This document shows positions 5,878 through 7,462 of a DNA stretch of 7,462 nt, piece after piece. A program made the position numbers and the translations under genes. Position 1 is the stretch's first letter, and each line of letters begins with the position of its first letter. The notes beneath the pieces are model-generated. The model saw nothing but the letters and a program-made list of their open reading frames with translations. It ran no database searches and was not told where the DNA came from. Source of the stretch: JBGSOW01 sp041738875. Its GTDB lineage: Bacteria; Patescibacteriota; Dojkabacteria; CALFHW01. The stretch is taken from assembly GCA_041738875.1 (NCBI GenBank), contig JBGSOW010000082.1:1-7462 (forward strand). The letters are read 5' to 3'.

Positions 5878-7462
5878 CTAAGCCTGGCCTAGTTGTTGTT
5901 TAGCAAACTCGGTGAGGTTACTTCTTTTAGACCAATCTCGCTCTGTTTTGGTAAGGAATTGTTTTCTTAAACGCAAGTGGGTTGGTGTAACCTCGAGAAG
6001 TTCGTCTTTGGCTAAAAAGCCAAGTGCAAATTCAAGTGTTAACTGTATGACTGGTCTAAGTTGAGTTTGATTAATTTCGTCGTGTTTCATTCTAACTCCT
6101 GATTTCTGCCTTGCTTTGGTTGGATTCACTTCCATATCTTGCTCGTATTTGTTTATCCCGATGATCATACCTGCATAAACCTCTGTTCCTCCTTCGATAA
6201 ATAGATCACCCCTTTCTTGGATAGTATTGAGTGAGTAGCCCATTGCTGTACCGGTGTCAGATGAAATTATAACGCCTTTTCGGTATAGTTCAGGTGTACT
6301 TACTTGTTTTACGTGCTCAACCAAAAAGTTGTTCAAAACCGCATTTCCTTTTGTTGCTGTAAGTAGTTGCGAGCGTAATCCAAATAAATTCCTTGTGAGA
6401 ATATGATATTTGAAATGCGCCTGTCCGCTATCAGTTGCCATATCTAAAAGTACTGCGCTTCTTTCGCTAAGTTGCGCGTTTATAGCACCAATAAATTCTT
6501 CTGGCACGTCTACAAATAGCTCCTCCATAGGTTCATACATACCATCGTCTTTTTTTACTAACAGAACTTCAGGCCTTCGCACTTGGAATTCATAACCTTC
6601 ACGTCTTAATTCTTCAATCAAAATAGAGAGCTGTAATTCACCTCGTCCTGAAACGAAATATGCTCCACCATCTGCTTTTTCAATTTTTAAACTTATATTT
6701 GTTTCGATTTCTTTTTCTAAACGCTGTTGTAGTTGTTTGGCTGTAACAAATTGTCCGTCTCTACCCACAAAAGGTGAAGAACTAGCCTCGAATTTAATCC
6801 TAACTGAAGGATCTGATATTTTTATTTGTGGTAGAGCTTCTTCTGACTCGATACTGCTCAATGTGCCTCCGATTGCGTTTGATTCGATTCCTGCAATTGC
6901 AACAATCTCACCAGCTGCTGCACTTTTGACTTCTTGCCAAGCAAGTCCTTCACGTATAAATATTTTTTTTATTCTGCCTTGATTTCTTTCGCCATTAAAC
7001 AATACAACTACTGGCTGATCCACTGCAATTTTTCCACGTCCAATTCTTCCAATTAAAAATCTTCCCAAATGCCTGTCTGATTCAACAGAACTAATCAACA
7101 TCTGTGTGTGCTCATTTGCGTCACCCTTGGGAGCAGGGAAGAACTCGACTACTTTTTCAAGAAGAGGTCTTAATCCAATTAATTTAAGCTCTTCGTTTTC
7201 TGCAATTCCTTCTAGAGATTCTGGCATTTTTGTAAATACTAAACCTTCACGTGCAATTGCGTAAAAAACTGGGAAATCAAGCTGCTCTTCGTTACTTGCA
7301 AGTTCGAGGAAAAGATCATGCACTTTATCAACTGCTCTTTCTGGCACTGCGTTCTTTTTATCAATTTTATTCACAACTACTATAGTCTTCAAGCCTAACT
7401 CTAATGCCTTTTTCAATACAAATTTTGTCTGCGGCATCGGGCCTTCTTGGGCGTCCACAATC
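5878..7462 (-). CDS. typA: TypA/BipA ribosome-associated GTPase, N-terminus cut by window edge
   Basis: A translational GTPase of the elongation-factor family that binds the ribosome and helps large-subunit assembly and stress or cold growth. The frame stays open to the last base; 527 residues are visible, and about 95 N-terminal ones (P-loop, switch regions, DTPGH) lie beyond the edge. The apparent GTG start at 7458 is inside the G domain: the visible part opens with VDAQEGPMPQTKFVLKKAL, followed by the G4 motif NKID at 7360-7371. Then come domain II, the EF-G domain III-like GRGELQLSILIEELRREGYE segment, and the TypA-specific C-terminal region with IQERGDLFIEGGTEVYAGM and DELLEVTPTHLRLRK, which set it apart from EF-G and LepA. 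Two TypA signatures deviate: RGLIG(F/Y)R reads RNLFGLRS (6370-6393), and the LTNMRA region reads KSGVRMKHDE (6076-6105). The gene is intact otherwise, ends in TAG, and is followed after two bases by the MFS gene. Confidence 0.93.
   Translation of the reverse strand, partial: IVDAQEGPMPQTKFVLKKALELGLKTIVVVNKIDKKNAVPERAVDKVHDLFLELASNEEQLDFPVFYAIAREGLVFTKMPESLEGIAENEELKLIGLRPLLEKVVEFFPAPKGDANEHTQMLISSVESDRHLGRFLIGRIGRGKIAVDQPVVVLFNGERNQGRIKKIFIREGLAWQEVKSAAAGEIVAIAGIESNAIGGTLSSIESEEALPQIKISDPSVRIKFEASSSPFVGRDGQFVTAKQLQQRLEKEIETNISLKIEKADGGAYFVSGRGELQLSILIEELRREGYEFQVRRPEVLLVKKDDGMYEPMEELFVDVPEEFIGAINAQLSERSAVLLDMATDSGQAHFKYHILTRNLFGLRSQLLTATKGNAVLNNFLVEHVKQVSTPELYRKGVIISSDTGTAMGYSLNTIQERGDLFIEGGTEVYAGMIIGINKYEQDMEVNPTKARQKSGVRMKHDEINQTQLRPVIQLTLEFALGFLAKDELLEVTPTHLRLRKQFLTKTERDWSKRSNLTEFAKQQLGQA

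Noticed and set aside
1..7462. UGA recoding as in Gracilibacteria or Absconditabacteria
   Set aside because: All long frames read through without in-frame TGA, Trp is encoded by TGG, and stops are TAA or TAG, so nothing requires an alternative code.

Overview
The window looks like a chromosomal piece of an AT-rich bacterium with very compact gene packing. It carries five complete or nearly complete genes and one gene fragment at the left edge. Three things hint at a Candidate Phyla Radiation (Patescibacteria, for example Saccharibacteria-like) genome: genes abut or overlap, no start codon has a convincing Shine-Dalgarno sequence, and the core translation GTPase TypA is clearly divergent. This placement is an inference from style and content; no rRNA or other phylogenetic marker is present. 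All six visible stops are TAA or TAG, and no long frame needs TGA to be read through, so there is no sign of a recoded genetic code.

Left half, plus strand (1-4049): the C-terminal part of a probable clan-A glycoside hydrolase overlaps by 17 nt the start of a P2-type cation-transporting ATPase of about 896 residues. One base after the ATPase stop begins a 275-residue protein that joins an ATP-cone to a PD-(D/E)XK nuclease domain. The three genes are spaced like one transcription unit. After a 67-base, very AT-rich gap comes a small, unrecognised four-helix membrane protein (4117-4644), also on the plus strand.

Right half, minus strand (4685-7462): typA, cut by the right edge, is followed after 2 nt by a 12-helix MFS transporter of the TetA/DHA1 type. 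This pair converges on the plus-strand genes at a 40-base gap with no convincing terminator.

The most notable points are the ATP-cone/nuclease fusion placed tightly behind an ion pump, the pump's altered cation-site residues (Ala for the usual TM4 Glu, Ser for the TM5 Asn), and the TypA signature substitutions. I see no transposon, CRISPR array, tRNA or rRNA, and I do not claim a new defence system: the nuclease fusion is the best candidate for something worth following up.
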